Shown here piece by piece: positions 24,721 to 36,414 of a stretch of 64,000 bases of DNA; position 1 is the first letter of the stretch; every line of letters begins with the position of its first letter. The notes beneath the pieces are model-generated. The model ran no database searches and was not told the origin of the DNA. It saw only the letters and a list, made by a program, of their open reading frames with translations. The stretch lies in the NCBI GenBank assembly GCA_963969345.1, contig OZ017768.1, positions 7,092,718-7,156,717 of the forward strand. Reading direction: 5' to 3'. Source of the stretch: Turbatrix aceti (taxonomy: Eukaryota; Nematoda; Chromadorea; Rhabditida; Panagrolaimidae). A program made the translations under genes and the position numbers.

Positions 24721-25212
24721 ATGGCATCTCCTCAACCGATCTCCTCCGACAACCTGACATACCTCATCCAAATCCGCCGTGATCAGGTCAATCCGGCGGT
24801 CAATTTCGCCCTTGAACTTCTCAAAAAGCACAATGCCGTCTTCGAAACCTCTCCGACCACTTCAACACAACAAGCCGCCGCCGCGGATGCCCCCGCTGAC
24901 AAAAACCCAATCGAAGACACCAAAAAAAGCTCAAAACGCGTCCATCTCGACACGTACGCGTCATGCGGCAGCTTGGTTCGCGGCGAGATAGATCCGATCT
25001 ACAGCATTGCGTTCACTGCGTACTCCGAGAGCTGTTCTCGGGTGTTCTATGTCTGCAGCAAGTGCTTGCTCGAGAAGAAGAACACGGAAGTCTGGAGCTC
25101 ATGCACCCTGGCGACGGTGAGAAAAAACAAACTGGGAGATCAAGTCGACATCATCGAGCGCTGCGATCATAAATTAGATTTCGGAATCGACGAATCAAGC
25201 AGCAGTGAATAG
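24721..25212 (+). CDS. 163-residue Cys/His protein related to the small duplicated genes
   Basis: Single-exon frame. The ATG follows cttttcagcc directly, consistent with a trans-splice acceptor. The first ~75 residues (helical QIRRDQVNPAVNFALELLKK, then an Ala/Thr-rich linker) are unique. The C-terminal part carries RVFYVCSKCLLEKKNTEVW, SSCTLATV and IIERCDHKLD, the same C-x2-C...C...C-x-H pattern as the 83-85-residue proteins. It ends with an acidic Ser tail (DESSSSE). No signal peptide. Probably the less reduced member of this family. Function unknown. Confidence 0.65.
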   Translation: MASPQPISSDNLTYLIQIRRDQVNPAVNFALELLKKHNAVFETSPTTSTQQAAAADAPADKNPIEDTKKSSKRVHLDTYASCGSLVRGEIDPIYSIAFTAYSESCSRVFYVCSKCLLEKKNTEVWSSCTLATVRKNKLGDQVDIIERCDHKLDFGIDESSSSE

Positions 25213-25560
25213 TGTTGATTTTTTATTCGTTATGCTTGATTTTTTATTTGTTATGGTTCATTTTTGAACTGTATGACGGAAATAAATCGCCAGTTTTTGA
25301 AAAACAAAATTAGCACAAAAAATCGTCAAATACGTTGAAGTTGAGCATTGCGCAAAGGCAGAAATTTGATATACTTGTGAACTTGGGAAGTTTAAATTTT
25401 TTTTTTAAAATAACAAATCTTGGGAAAAAATTGTTACGTCAAACACAGTCAACTCTCTGGGATTGTAAAAGTATAATAACTAAAAAAACATTTTATCCTA
25501 AAATAATTTTTAATTTCGTCTATTTTTTGAAATGTTTATTTTCTTTTTTCAACAGTTCAG

Positions 25561-27831
25561 CTAAACAAAAGTAGACATGATCAGTTGAAAGACGTCGTTG
25601 TGAAATCTCTGAACAGGCAAAGGACAGATTTTTTGATGCGTTTCGTAGCATTCAAAAGTTTGACAGAATGCACTGCACCTGGAGCAAATAAGGGGTTTTC
25701 CATACCACGTGAACCAAAAGAGAGGCGGCTTACAACACTTGAAAACATCGTCGTTGCGTAGACAAATCGGGCAATGCCGTTCACATTCATGGAGTACTTG
25801 ACCGTACCGAAAGCAGAACAAGCATAACGCTTTTTTCTGAAACCAACGGTCATCGATACTGCAAAGAAAAAAATAAATATCTTGCTTACGTCTTTTGTAA
25901 CAAAAGAAACAGGAGTAAATTGTTTTAAAAACGAGTCGTAAATAAGCAAATGAGGAAAAAACGTTTTCGGAAGAATTGCTGGCATGTTGGTGAGAATGAT
26001 GCGCAGTGAAGTGTCGAAAATGATAAAAATGTCGCCTTCCGCAGTAAACGAATGAATGATTTTGTCGACGTCCGTGAGAGATAATGGATACTGTACATTC
26101 GGGGGAAAAACAGTGTTTTCCAATATAAGGTTAAAATATTTTTTAATATTTTCTTCAGTCGGTGTTTCAACGAATTTTTTTTGATTAGAACAAATAGACG
26201 CGTGAAAAAATTTGTCTTCTTCAGAAATGTGCTTGTATTCGTCGAAATATCTTTTGGAGTACTTTTGAATGATTTGAGGAGTGCTACCAGTTGGCGAGAG
26301 TGATTTTGCAAGCTGCGAGACATCAACAATGGCTTTTTTGTTTTCGTTTGCTGACAATCCGTGAATTATTAGATTATCCATGAATTGAAGGATGTCGTTA
26401 TAAAATCCCGTTATAAAATTAGGTCGAGTCAATGGGCAAAGTTTTAGATGATAGTCGTAGCACGTTTCTGTTTGACAGAAGGCATTACAGGTGGTGCAAA
26501 TGAATGGTTTCGATTCAGGAAACGGCTTCGAACAGAGAGAGACTTCGTCTTCTCGCCAGCAGAATGGGCAATGTTGTTGGCACTCGTGGGAACGAAAATC
26601 AAATTGGAAGCATTTTGTACAAATGTATTTTCCCTAAAATCACCAAATGTAATACATATATTTTGTAGCAAACAAAGCTTTGCTGAAAAAATGTTCTAAA
26701 CCCTAGAATTAGCCTAAAATTAAAATTGGCCTAAAGCTCAAACTTTCTAAATTGGGTTGCGTTTCAAAATCAAAAAATATAGAAATATTGGCACTTGATA
26801 TCAAAAAACAAAAGTTTGCGTTAAAAAAACACGGAATTTTAGTTGGTTTGGGTTAGGTCGATTTTTGGGATTTCTGCTCTGAAAAAAAAGTTTACAAAAT
26901 CCCGATTAAAAACATTTTAATTTAAAAATTTGAAAGCCCGAATAAATTCTTACATTTTTTGTCCCACAAGGAACAGGAATAAATCGTTTTAATGAAGAGT
27001 CGTAAATTGATAATAAACCGATGTACGGCGACGGAAGGATTTCCGAGAAATTAGTCAGAATCACTCGCAGTGAAGTGTCCAAAATAACAAATCGAAGCTG
27101 TTCGTCGGTGCAAGAATGAATAATGCTGTCCACGTCGATGAGAGACATCGGATACTGCATCGTTGCCGGCAAAGTTATCAAAGACAACAAACTGATGCTT
27201 GCTGAATTAATGTCATCATTTGACGGTGCTTCGACGTATTTTAGATGACCAGAACACGAAATGGAGTGAAAAAAGTTGTTTTCGATATTTGGAAGATTCT
27301 GATATTCGTCAAAATATATCGCAGAATACTCTTTGACCGTTTGAACAGTACTTCCGGTGACTTCAGGAAGCAGTTCCGTGTCAGGTGGTATTTGTACTGT
27401 TTCAGCATCGTTTGCCTCGGCCGACGACTCGACAGAGTTAATTGGAATCAACGTACTTGGTTCTACCTGCACGACCATACCGACTTCACCGATGGGAGGC
27501 AACTCGGCAACCTTATCCTCATAATTGTGAACAATGCTGTCAATAGCTCGCCTCAGAGCGCCGTGTAATTCTTCCAACTTTCTGTCAAATTCTATTCGAG
27601 CCAACTGAACTTGCTGCTTTAATTCCTCCGCGAGTATAGATAATAATTGTTGGCGCTCTGCCAAATCCGCGAGTTTTCTCGAAGTTTGAACAAAGGCTTT
27701 AGACCCGGGGGAATACCTCATTAGTTTTTCTAAAATTAGTTTTTTAACATTTTTGGTAAAAAACACTACTCACCGCTATATTCATAAACCGCGTCGTCAA
27801 TTTCTTGAATTGACAGCGTTAACGACGACAT
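25561..27831 (-). CDS. 617-residue protein with a duplicated module ending in a Cys/His cluster
   Basis: Exons (minus): 27831-27774, 27729-26954, 26633-25890, 25836-25561; phases match at every join. The N-terminal ~100 residues are a predicted coiled coil (LAERQQLLSILAEELKQQVQ). Two tandem modules follow. Each starts Y(F)DEY, contains QYPxSLxDVDxIIHS and FDTSLRxILTN (VILDTSLRVILTN in module 1), passes IYDSxLKxFxPV, and ends in a cluster CxxC...HECxxHCPxCxR...ICxxCxAFCQTxxCYxxHxKxCPL. Each cluster is interrupted at the same position by an intron, showing duplication of an intron-bearing unit. The cluster resembles the C-rich domain near B-family DNA polymerases of some eukaryotic mobile elements, but no polymerase motifs are present; domestication is only a guess. 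Function unknown. Confidence 0.6.
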
Positions 27832-28360
27832 GATAATCAGGAGATGCTACAATGGTAAATAAAGAAAGTGCACTGTTTTCAGGTACTCAATCGATCTCAA
27901 AACTTTTAAGTTCGAGTTGCGCGCAACTTCATTGCGCACGCTATCCCGAATTGACAGAATTCTTCACGTAAGTCAACAAGTTCGACTTGCGACCAAAGAT
28001 CACAAATAATTATACGTGCAAACTGCGTACAAGGCTACGTAATCATTGCGTAGCCCTGTGCGGACTCAAGTTAAGATAAACCACGTCAGGGGGCGTGACC
28101 CAATTAATTCAAAAGCGTTGTGTCAAAATATTATAGAAACCATTATTGGAGCAATCAGTCACCGCAAGAAATATTTTGGCTTTGAAGTTCGCCGAAATTA
28201 TGGCAAAGTGCGTAAACGGCAAAAGCTGGAAATATTCCGCGCACAAAACTGCGGCACGGCTACGGTCCATTCTTTCGAATTCAATCGTTTTTCGTTTTTA
28301 CTGTGCACGCGTTTTTTCGGATGATCTTTGTCGACTTCATTTATTTTTTGCTTTTCAGCA

Positions 28361-28474
28361 ATGGCATCTCCGACTCGTGCACGGAATGTTCCCAACTTTC
28401 GCCGTTCATGCAATTTTAATTTCAAAATTCTTTGCTTTTTTTATTTACCAAATCAATCAAAAATCAGACCTTAA
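28361..28474 (+). pseudogene. Truncated relative of the small Cys/His genes
   Basis: About 130 bp upstream of this ATG match the 5' flank of the minus-strand gene at 22313 (shared TGTGCACGCG, CGATTTTTCGTTTTTACTG-like stretch and cttttcagca acceptor). The first codons read MASP, like the gene at 24721. The similarity then stops, and the frame continues for only 37 codons with no Cys/His pattern. It looks like a promoter and start region carried without the body of the gene, either a broken copy or a chance mini-ORF. Confidence 0.45.
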
Positions 28475-28511
28475 AAGCCCAAACAAAATGATTTACCAAA
28501 TTAATCAAAAA

Positions 28512-29757
28512 TCAATCCCTGGAAACCCAAACAAAACGCTGACAAATAAAATCCACTTTTTCGTTGAGTTTCGTTCGTCGATTGGTAATTGTCCGTCTAC
28601 CATTCTGGCGGGTAATCCTGACGGGGTCTTTCGGGGAAAACATACGGTCCAGCCATTCAAATGACTCGGCGTACTTGTCCTTGCACACTTGCCATTCTGA
28701 ATTCATCGTGAGCGACAGTTTGCCTTTGAAATCCGCCGAGATTTTGAGCAAAGTAGCTGCCTGCTGGTCGTACTGATCTTTGATCGGATCCAACCTGCCT
28801 TCGGCAAAGGTCTTGCTTGAACAGATGGAATTGTACGAAGTGATGCCAATACTGACGTACTCAAGATTCGGAAAATGTTCTGACAAGAAGCTGATCAGTT
28901 TCTGGACCTCAGGGAGGGCGTAATCAGTGAAAGTGCGCCACGTAAAGTAAAAGCGCCAAATGCGTCGAAGTCGAGCTCGGCGTGAAGGCAGATCCAAGAA
29001 ATAGATGTACTTCTCAACCGAAAAACCAAAACGATCTCGGACTATATCAATCAAATACAAAACGATCGACATATCCGCATTCAAGTTATCCTGAAAAACT
29101 TTTGAAAATAACAAATCTTGGGAAAAAAGAACTCACGTCGAACACAGCCAATTTCGTCGGATTGTAATCGCGATGGGTGAAAAAGACTGTTTCGCAGCGC
29201 TGCAGGAACTCCGGAATTTGGTCCAGCGCCTGCGTATTGATCATGAGTCGCCGGGTTATCGAAATCAGATTTTGAATCCATTTCACCGCAAAGTGTTTTT
29301 TCTTCAGGAAATGCACGTCCAAGTCATCGAGATCTAAAAACTGATAGTCCAAAAAAGTTTTTGGAAACAAAAAATCACTCACGGTTGGTACGAAAAACCC
29401 TGTCAAAAAACTGGTACGCTGTTTTACCGGGAAACTGACGATTGATTTCAATCGTGAGTTTATGAACAAACGGCGCCATCCAGCTGCACTGACTTTTGGT
29501 TACAACTGATTCGTCAACATTAAAATTATTAGTGAGCTAAACACAGGTTAATTTTAATTTTACAATACAAAAAAAATGCACCCAAAAAAACTTGCAGAAA
29601 ATATTGTGAAATGATCACGGTACTCGAGTGGAATATCTCGCATAACGATACCGAATGTCTCGGACGTTTCACGGGACGACAGAGCCAGGTTTTTGATGAT
29701 CTCGGAGTCGACCATCAAAGTCACTTCCTTGAGATACACAGCGGACAAAGGACGCAT
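28512..29757 (-). CDS. 363-residue F-box-like protein, nematode-type, unknown target
   Basis: Exons (minus): 29757-29596, 29536-29383, 29333-29137, 29090-28512. The first intron appears to use a GC donor (TCT|GCAAGT ... tttag|CTC); a GT choice three bases on gives a stop, whereas the GC choice gives a continuous frame with phase 0. The N-terminus (MRPLSAVYLKEVTLMVDSEI, then NLALSSRETSETF) has the shape of an F-box (Pro-Leu start, hydrophobic spacing, Ser-Arg near the end). The remainder is a mixed alpha/beta sequence with aromatic-rich segments such as WRFYFTWRTFTDY, without recognised repeats. Large F-box families are common in nematodes, where they act as substrate receptors of SCF ubiquitin ligases. 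That assignment is tentative. Confidence 0.5.
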
Positions 29758-30350
29758 CTCGAAATGGCTAAAAAGCTGACAGAAGTTACAATTTATGCGA
29801 AAAAAAAGGAAAAGAATCACGGGCACGACTAAAAAACAAACAAAAAGATCAAAAAAAAGAGCAAAAGAATTTTTTTTGGGAGAAAAAACTGAAACCCGAC
29901 AGCAGTGAGCGCGAGTGACAGAAAGTAGGAACAAGAGATATCAAATATTTTCGCTTCAGGAGAGCATGGTACGATCCTGCCGTAATATACACCACGAGAC
30001 CCTTAGCGCGTACGCGTTTTCGTTTATCGTAATTTACGAAGATTTCTCTTCATCGTAACAGTAATGGCACAGAAATCTGTCAAATTAGCTCATTTTCAGT
30101 TGTTTTGAGCGATTCAGAAGAAACTTTCACAGCGCGCAGGCGCTTTTTGCAGGCATTTACTCATATTTCCAAAAAAAACACTGTTTGCTGCAATAACGAA
30201 CTTTTTGTTCTGGACATTTACCTCAGGTAACGTAACAGGTCCCCCCACTGAGATTCCACCCCATATCACATCCGTTTATGCATTTCCACGTACTCACGTG
30301 CGCATAGGCGCCTAATCAAAAAAATCAGTAAATACATAATTTCCTACAAC
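29758..30350. other. Intergenic, no feature seen
   Basis: Region between the 5' end of the F-box-like gene and the 3' end of myosin VI. The minus-strand open frame continuing upstream of 29757 is hydrophobic and T-rich, consistent with an intron or 5' flank ending in the acceptor ttctgtcag just before the ATG exon. No repeat or RNA gene was recognised. Confidence 0.5.
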
Positions 30351-33300
30351 TCAATTGACGCGAGCCTTCTTGGCCTCATCGGAGAGCATGGTGTGGTGGA
30401 CAGGACTTTTCCGGTAACGATGCCACATGGAGTCAAATTCGTGCTTTGGGATCTCGTGATCCTTGGAGAGTTCCGTTTCAGAAAGCAGCATTCGGCACAT
30501 CTGAATGTCGTCGCGCCCGGCAACACGGAGGATAGGAGCGCGATTTGGGACGATTTCCAGTTCACGAACAATGAAGTCGTCTTCCCAGTGCGTGAACCAG
30601 AAGCCCTTCGAGTAGGATTCGCCGGGGGCAAGGCGTTTGCGCTTCTCGATGGGAGCTCGGAAATATTTGGGCTGCCGGATCGCGTACTGGCTGAGGGCAT
30701 TCTTCGTCGCAGAAGGCAGCTTCATGTACATCGTTGCCGCGCGGCACTGACGGGTCGTGTTTTTGTTCGAAACGACGGTGTTCTTTGATCGCCAGCCGTT
30801 GAAGCAGCGCAGACGACGGTGGAACTCGTAGCGACAGGCACGGAGTTTGTCTTCGTCTGAAATGTATTTTTATATCGTTATGAAGCAAGTAGAACAAAAT
30901 TTGGGACAATTTGGCAAAATTGCAGTTATTTGGCAAAAATTGGCAAAAAAAACAACCAAAAGTAACGTAAAAAACAACAATTCAAAGAAAAAAGTACCAT
31001 AATTCTGGTTGTTTTTAAAGTTACATCTTAGATTCCAAAGTACCGTAATTCAAGTAACGTTTCCCCCTATTTACTTTTTTCTGCCCGGGCAGACACAATT
31101 TAGATTTTTTTGTTCGTTTTTCCAAAAAAATTATCAAAAAATCGTGTTTGTTCCCGGTCCAAAATATTTTTTATCGTAAATAATCCCCGCCACCAAAAAA
31201 CCAACCATTGGTCGTGTTGAGAATCTTGCGCAGCTCAGAGTGCGTGTACTTTGAGAACTCGTTCTGGGAGGGTTTCAAAGGAGTCGACGACGTCTCGGAG
31301 CTCTTTGCCGTCGCCGAAGTTTTCAGAGGAGTTTCATTGGCATCCGCAGCGTCATTTGAGATGCGGAGGGTCAGTTCGTTGTCGAGACGCTCTTGTTCCG
31401 CGAGTTTTTCGGCCTCTTCGAACGCTGCCTGCTCGGCGGCGAGCCGGGCTTCGGCCTCGGCAGCTGCTTTCTCGAGCTCCTGCTGTAGAAGCAGCCGCTC
31501 CGCCTCGGCAGCGCGGACTTCGGCGAGGAGTCGTTCCTGGTCGAGTCGAGCCTGTTCTTCGCGACGGGCGACTTCGGCTTGTCGCTGTTTTTCGACCTCG
31601 ATCGCTTCGAGACGAGCGTTTTCGGCTGCGACAACGGATTCCTTGAGGTCGGTGACCAGGGCTTCGAACGTGGCTTCGACTTCGGCGGTCTTGCCCGACA
31701 GCAGCTTGTTCTCCGGCGACATGGGATCGGCCTTGACCTCAGCGACGGTAGCGTCGATCGCGGCCTGGAGAACGGCGACCTTGTCGATGAGTTCCTGTTG
31801 GCGGCCTGCAGCGACGTCGTCGACAAGGCCTCGGGCTTCGTTGAGGCGCAGGGCGATGGATGCGAGGCGGCGAAGCAGCGCCAGCTTGGGTAGGACGCGG
31901 ATTCTGACACGGTAGCCTCGGAGGATGGCCTGTGCACGGGCCATCTGCTGGTGGCGTTCTTTGATGAGCCGATTTACTGAAAACGGAAAAAAATCGTCCA
32001 AATTCGAAAAAAATGATCTAAAAAGTCCAAAAAAACAACAAAAAATATCGTTCTGGGAAAAAATATTGTAAAACCGTAAAAAGAGTAAATAACTCAATTT
32101 CAAGCATAAAACGTTACTTTTAGATATCCCAAAATAGTTTCGCAACGAAAATTCTAAAACAATCAAAAAGTAACATTTTGAAGAAAAAAGTACCGTAATT
32201 TTCATTGTCTTTGAAGTAACAATGTAGATTCAAAAATACCGTAATTCAAGTAACGTTTCAAAACTATCGATAAAAACTGTTATTTTTTGACCAAATTGTT
32301 ACTTTTTTAGCCATTTCCAATCAAAAACTTACCCCTGTTGCACGACAGAACAGTGTACTGGTACTTCTTCCATCGCATGCGCCGCAGCCACGACTGTACC
32401 TTCACCACGAGGGCATTCATGTGAGTAGGATCGCGGTGCATGAGCTGGTCAAACTCGGCAAACTTGCCAGCCCGGAAGAAAGCCTTGGTGAGTCCGAATT
32501 GGAAATCGCGTTCAGCGAGGCCGAGTGCGTAGAAGAGACACTTGCAAAACAGTCTTGGATCCAGCTTTTTGAGTCCATCAGGCAGCAAGTTCTGGTACGT
32601 GGCATAGAGGTCGGCGAAAGATGTACGGGAGGGAAATCCGCAATGCATGAGCCGAAGAACCGATCCCATGCCCGCGCACTTCAGCTGGGAGAGAATCTGG
32701 GCTCCTTCGAAGACGCCGGATGCCATTGTCGAGTTTGGCTTGATGCAACGGACAAAGTTGGTGCCCTAAAAAAAGTGTTACCTTTTTTTCATGTTTTTCA
32801 AGCAACTCACGGTCGACTCGAGCTTGGAAAGCAGGACGTTGAGCTGGGTTCGGAATTTTGCACCAACTGAAATAAATCCAAGCTTGTTGGGTCGGCTTGA
32901 GGGCGTCGACGAGACGGAAGAATCATCTGCGAGGGCGAGATCGAACAACTTGGCTAGCTGGGCGTTTCTAAAATAAATATTTTGAAAAAAAAGTAAAAAA
33001 GGATCTAAAAGATCAAAAACAGTGAAAATTTCGTATTTTTTGACATTATCGTACTTTTGTAACATTTTCACTTCAAAGATCGTAACTTTTTCACTTTATT
33101 TTTGAAGTTATCGTAACTTTTTTCACATTATACCAGAGTTGTTCGATGCTCACCAAATTGCTCCTGCTCACTGCTCGCTCCTGCTCAACTCACGAGCGCG
33201 AGCGGAGCGAGCGCGAAAAATTGGAGTGCTCAATGAGCATGAGCAGAGCGAGCACGAAAAGTTGAATTGCTCAAAGAGCGCGAGCGGAGCGAGCGCGAAA

Positions 33301-36300
33301 AATTGGAGTGCTCAATGAGCATGAGCAGAGCGAGCACGAAAAGTTGAATTGCTCAAAGAGCGCGAGCAGAGCGAGCGCGAGAAATTTTTAAAATGAGCAC
33401 TGCTCACTATAAATTTAGTGCTACAAATACTAAAATACTGGTAGTTTCGATCAAAAACACGATGTTGGGGGTATCTCCAAGCAATATGCGGTCTTTCTTT
33501 TCGCGAAGGACTGAATTTGTGACTCAAAATTCACTTTTCTTGTGTGAGCCATTTTCGCTCATTGCTCGCTCCTGCTCGACTCACGAGCGTGAGCAGAGCA
33601 AGAGCAGAGGATCTGAGAATAAAAGAGCGCGAGCGGAGCGAGCGCGAAAATTTTAGGAACTCAAAGAGCATGAGCAGAGCGAGCACGGAAAATTGAATTG
33701 CTCAAAGAGCGCGAGCAGAGCGAGCGCTGAAAATTGTCGAATTAAACAACTCTGCATTATACGATAATTTCAAGTTTAAAAAAAACCTAAAATACAAAAA
33801 AGTCAGTAGTTTTTGAAACTGCCGTAATTTTTTATAAAAAAAGATTTTTTAGCATCAAAAATCGTTTTTTTTGTTTTTAGCATTTTTATCATGAAAATTT
33901 GTCGTATAACGGTTTAAACTTTTTTTAAATCTAATTTTGGCCTAAAATTTCCCAAAACCGTCTAATTTGACCCAAAACTCACGTGCTCTGTTCCATGAGC
34001 GCTTCGAGCGATTTGTGAAGTGCGTCGTTGTTCTTCTCGATGAAGTGCTCTGTCTGGTAGCACACGGACCCTGCGTAGTGGCGAATAATGAATCCTTCGT
34101 CGTCCCGCATGTCGCGGTGCTGCTTGATCCTCGACTTCCTCGGCATGTCGACCCGGAAGTGGCTACGATAGGCCTCGTGGACGGCTTCTGCGTAGTGGCG
34201 GGTGGAAGGGGCGGGGAGGCGGGATTCTTCGTCGAGAAGGTCGAGCAGACCCTTTGCCTTTGCCTCAAAGACCTCGATGCAGTCCGCGTTGTCGGTGAAT
34301 TCGATGTCAGGCACATTGAGTCCCTCGCGGGCGTAGAGGTCCTGTTCGTGGCGAAGAATGCGATGGTTGAAAAATTGCTGGAGTTTTTCGTTGCAATAGT
34401 TTATGCAAAATTGCTCGAATGAGTTGACTTCGAAGAATTCGAATCCTGCAATGTCCAGGACGCCAATGTAGCCGGTAGACTCGTTGAACGGGATGCACGA
34501 ATTTACATCGGATACGATACTGTCAAAAAGCCTGCTGTAGATCGCCTTTGCAAGGGCATCCCGAGCAGCGGCGGCCGCGTGGGGCTTCAACGGCACGTGA
34601 ATTACCGTACCCTTGGCACCGGCGCGAGAAGACATCAGACGATGCGTCAGGCACCGAGCCAGCTCGTCCGGCTCGAGTCCAAGCAGACGAGCAGCAGCGA
34701 TGACGGAATTCTTCGATTCACTGCTGATGACCGATCCACCCTGAGTGGCATCTGAGACGACGAAATCAATGTTTCCGAGGTGAAGGATGCCGGCTACGGT
34801 GCACAGCAATTGTCTGAGTCGATCTTCGGTGAAGCCTATTTTCGAGAGAGCACGGCACAGTGCCTGGAAGTTGGCGTAGTCGTCGACGATGGTGTCCGTG
34901 AGGAACTTTTGTCCGGTTAGATTACTCGTCGGGACCACTCGGGAAGAGTCGATGAGCGAAGTCGACGAACCCGAGGCAAAGAATTGCATGCATCCGGATC
35001 TGAGGTACTGAAAACAAAAAAAAATTTTTTTTGAATAATAAAAAATAAATTTCGCGTCAAAAACCAAAAGTCCGATCATTTCGCATCGAAAACAGAAATT
35101 TTACAGTAGCCGTAACAAAAATTGAACATTTTCGCTCCAAAACCCACGAGTTTTAGGATTAAAGTACAAAATCGAGTATTTTCGTGTTAAGACTCACAAA
35201 TAATCAATTAACCGTAAAATTACTTGAATTACGGTATTTTTGCACAAATTCGATCATTTTCGCGTCGAAAACTCCCATTTTTACAATTACACTTACCCTA
35301 AATTGATCAGGCGACCTGAGTTCGAGTTCGTCGGCGAGTTTTGCATCGGCACCAGCGATGAGCTGATAAAAAACGTGATAGTTTCGCTCGAGCGGCGATT
35401 GTTGACAAATTCGAGACTTTTCCAACAGGTAATGCGACACGTAACCACCGGCAACGGAATTTGCAGCGTTGAAGTGAATTTCGACAAATTTGCCGAATCG
35501 ACTGCTGTTATTGTTGCGGAGGGTTTTTGCGTTGCCGAAGGCTTCTAGGATGGGATTTGCCTCGAGGAGGCGGCTCTCGATGGGTCCAGAAGAAGCGCCG
35601 AACCTGTCGCAGAGGTAGCGAAGGATGTGCTTCTGCGTTTCGGTTTTACCGGCTCCAGATTCACCGGAAACAACGACGGATTGGCTTTGACGGTGCCGAA
35701 TGAGTTCTCGGTGGGTTTTGTCGGCGATGGCAAAGACGTGGGGAGGCAGAGCGCCGAGAGATTTGCCTTCGTAGGCCGCGATGGTATCAAGCGAGTAGAG
35801 GGATGGAATAGGAGTGTACGGATTGATTGATATAAGAATATTTGCGACGTACGTATAGATCTGGCCACGGGCGTAGCGCTTACGGCAGTTATCCAGGAGA
35901 CTACCCTCGTTGAGGTACAGCAGCGCGCACGAATCATCCACGTCTCGGGCGTCTTCGTCGGCTGCCAGAACTTGATCATGCGGGGCCTAAATTTTTGTTT
36001 TTGATCATTCGCTTGAATTTCAGTATTTTTGTCGTGTCAAAACCGCAATCTTACGGTAGCCGTAACAAAAATCCTACATTTTCGCTTCAAAACCCTCGAG
36101 TTTTAGAGTTACAGTGGAAAAACGAACATTTTCGTGTCAAAAACAGCAAGGATTACGGTGACCGTAACAAAGAAGACAAAATTTTCGTTTCAAGACCCGC
36201 GAAGCACAAAATCGACCTTCATCCAACCTACCTCGACAATTCGACCGTTTCCGACGTCAACGCGAAGCTCATCGCTGCCAATATCCACGAGGTGTCCAAG

Positions 36301-36414
36301 AACGTAGCCGCGCCGGGCATCGGGAACGTAGACAGCGCGATTGAAGTCGACAAAGTTGCTGTCGTTGTTGTTGACCGACGACGTCGTCGCCGACGTGTCC
36401 GATCGTTGGGTCAT
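30351..36414 (-). CDS. Myosin VI (minus-end-directed unconventional myosin)
   Basis: Actin motor of the class that moves towards minus ends (class knowledge). Exons (minus): 36414-36232, 35986-35297, 35007-33983, 32967-32811, 32765-32333, 31976-31206, 30856-30351; all phases agree and give 1254 residues, near the usual ~1250-1290. Seen in order: SH3-like N-terminus ([15 protein letters not shown]), P-loop GESGAGKT at ~169-176, [10 protein letters not shown] switch I, DIAGFE switch II, class-typical [11 protein letters not shown] and [11 protein letters not shown], the converter and insert-2/IQ-like region ([29 protein letters not shown]), a charged single-helix/coiled stretch ([19 protein letters not shown]), an MIU-like [22 protein letters not shown] and the cargo domain ([25 protein letters not shown]). 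The usual WWY cargo motif reads FWF. C. elegans has two class VI myosins; which one this matches is undecided. Confidence 0.95.
33134..33754. mobile_element. Non-autonomous hAT-like element, GAGCGAGC-type, in a myosin VI intron
   Basis: A 621 bp element with inverted ends CAGAGTTGTT...AACAACTCTG and a perfect 8-bp duplication CATTATAC (33126-33133; 33755-33762). The body is dominated by repeats of GAGCGCGAGCGGAGCGAGCG and GAGCATGAGCAGAGCGAGCA spaced by AAAATTG-type linkers, with the complementary GCTCGCTCCTGCTC at the left. It lies in the third intron of myosin VI (between 33982 and 32968). No transposase frame. Confidence 0.88.

Noticed and set aside
33134..33754. CRISPR-like or satellite array
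   Set aside because: The repeats are contiguous and palindromic without unique spacers, and the unit has transposon ends and an 8-bp duplication in a eukaryotic intron.
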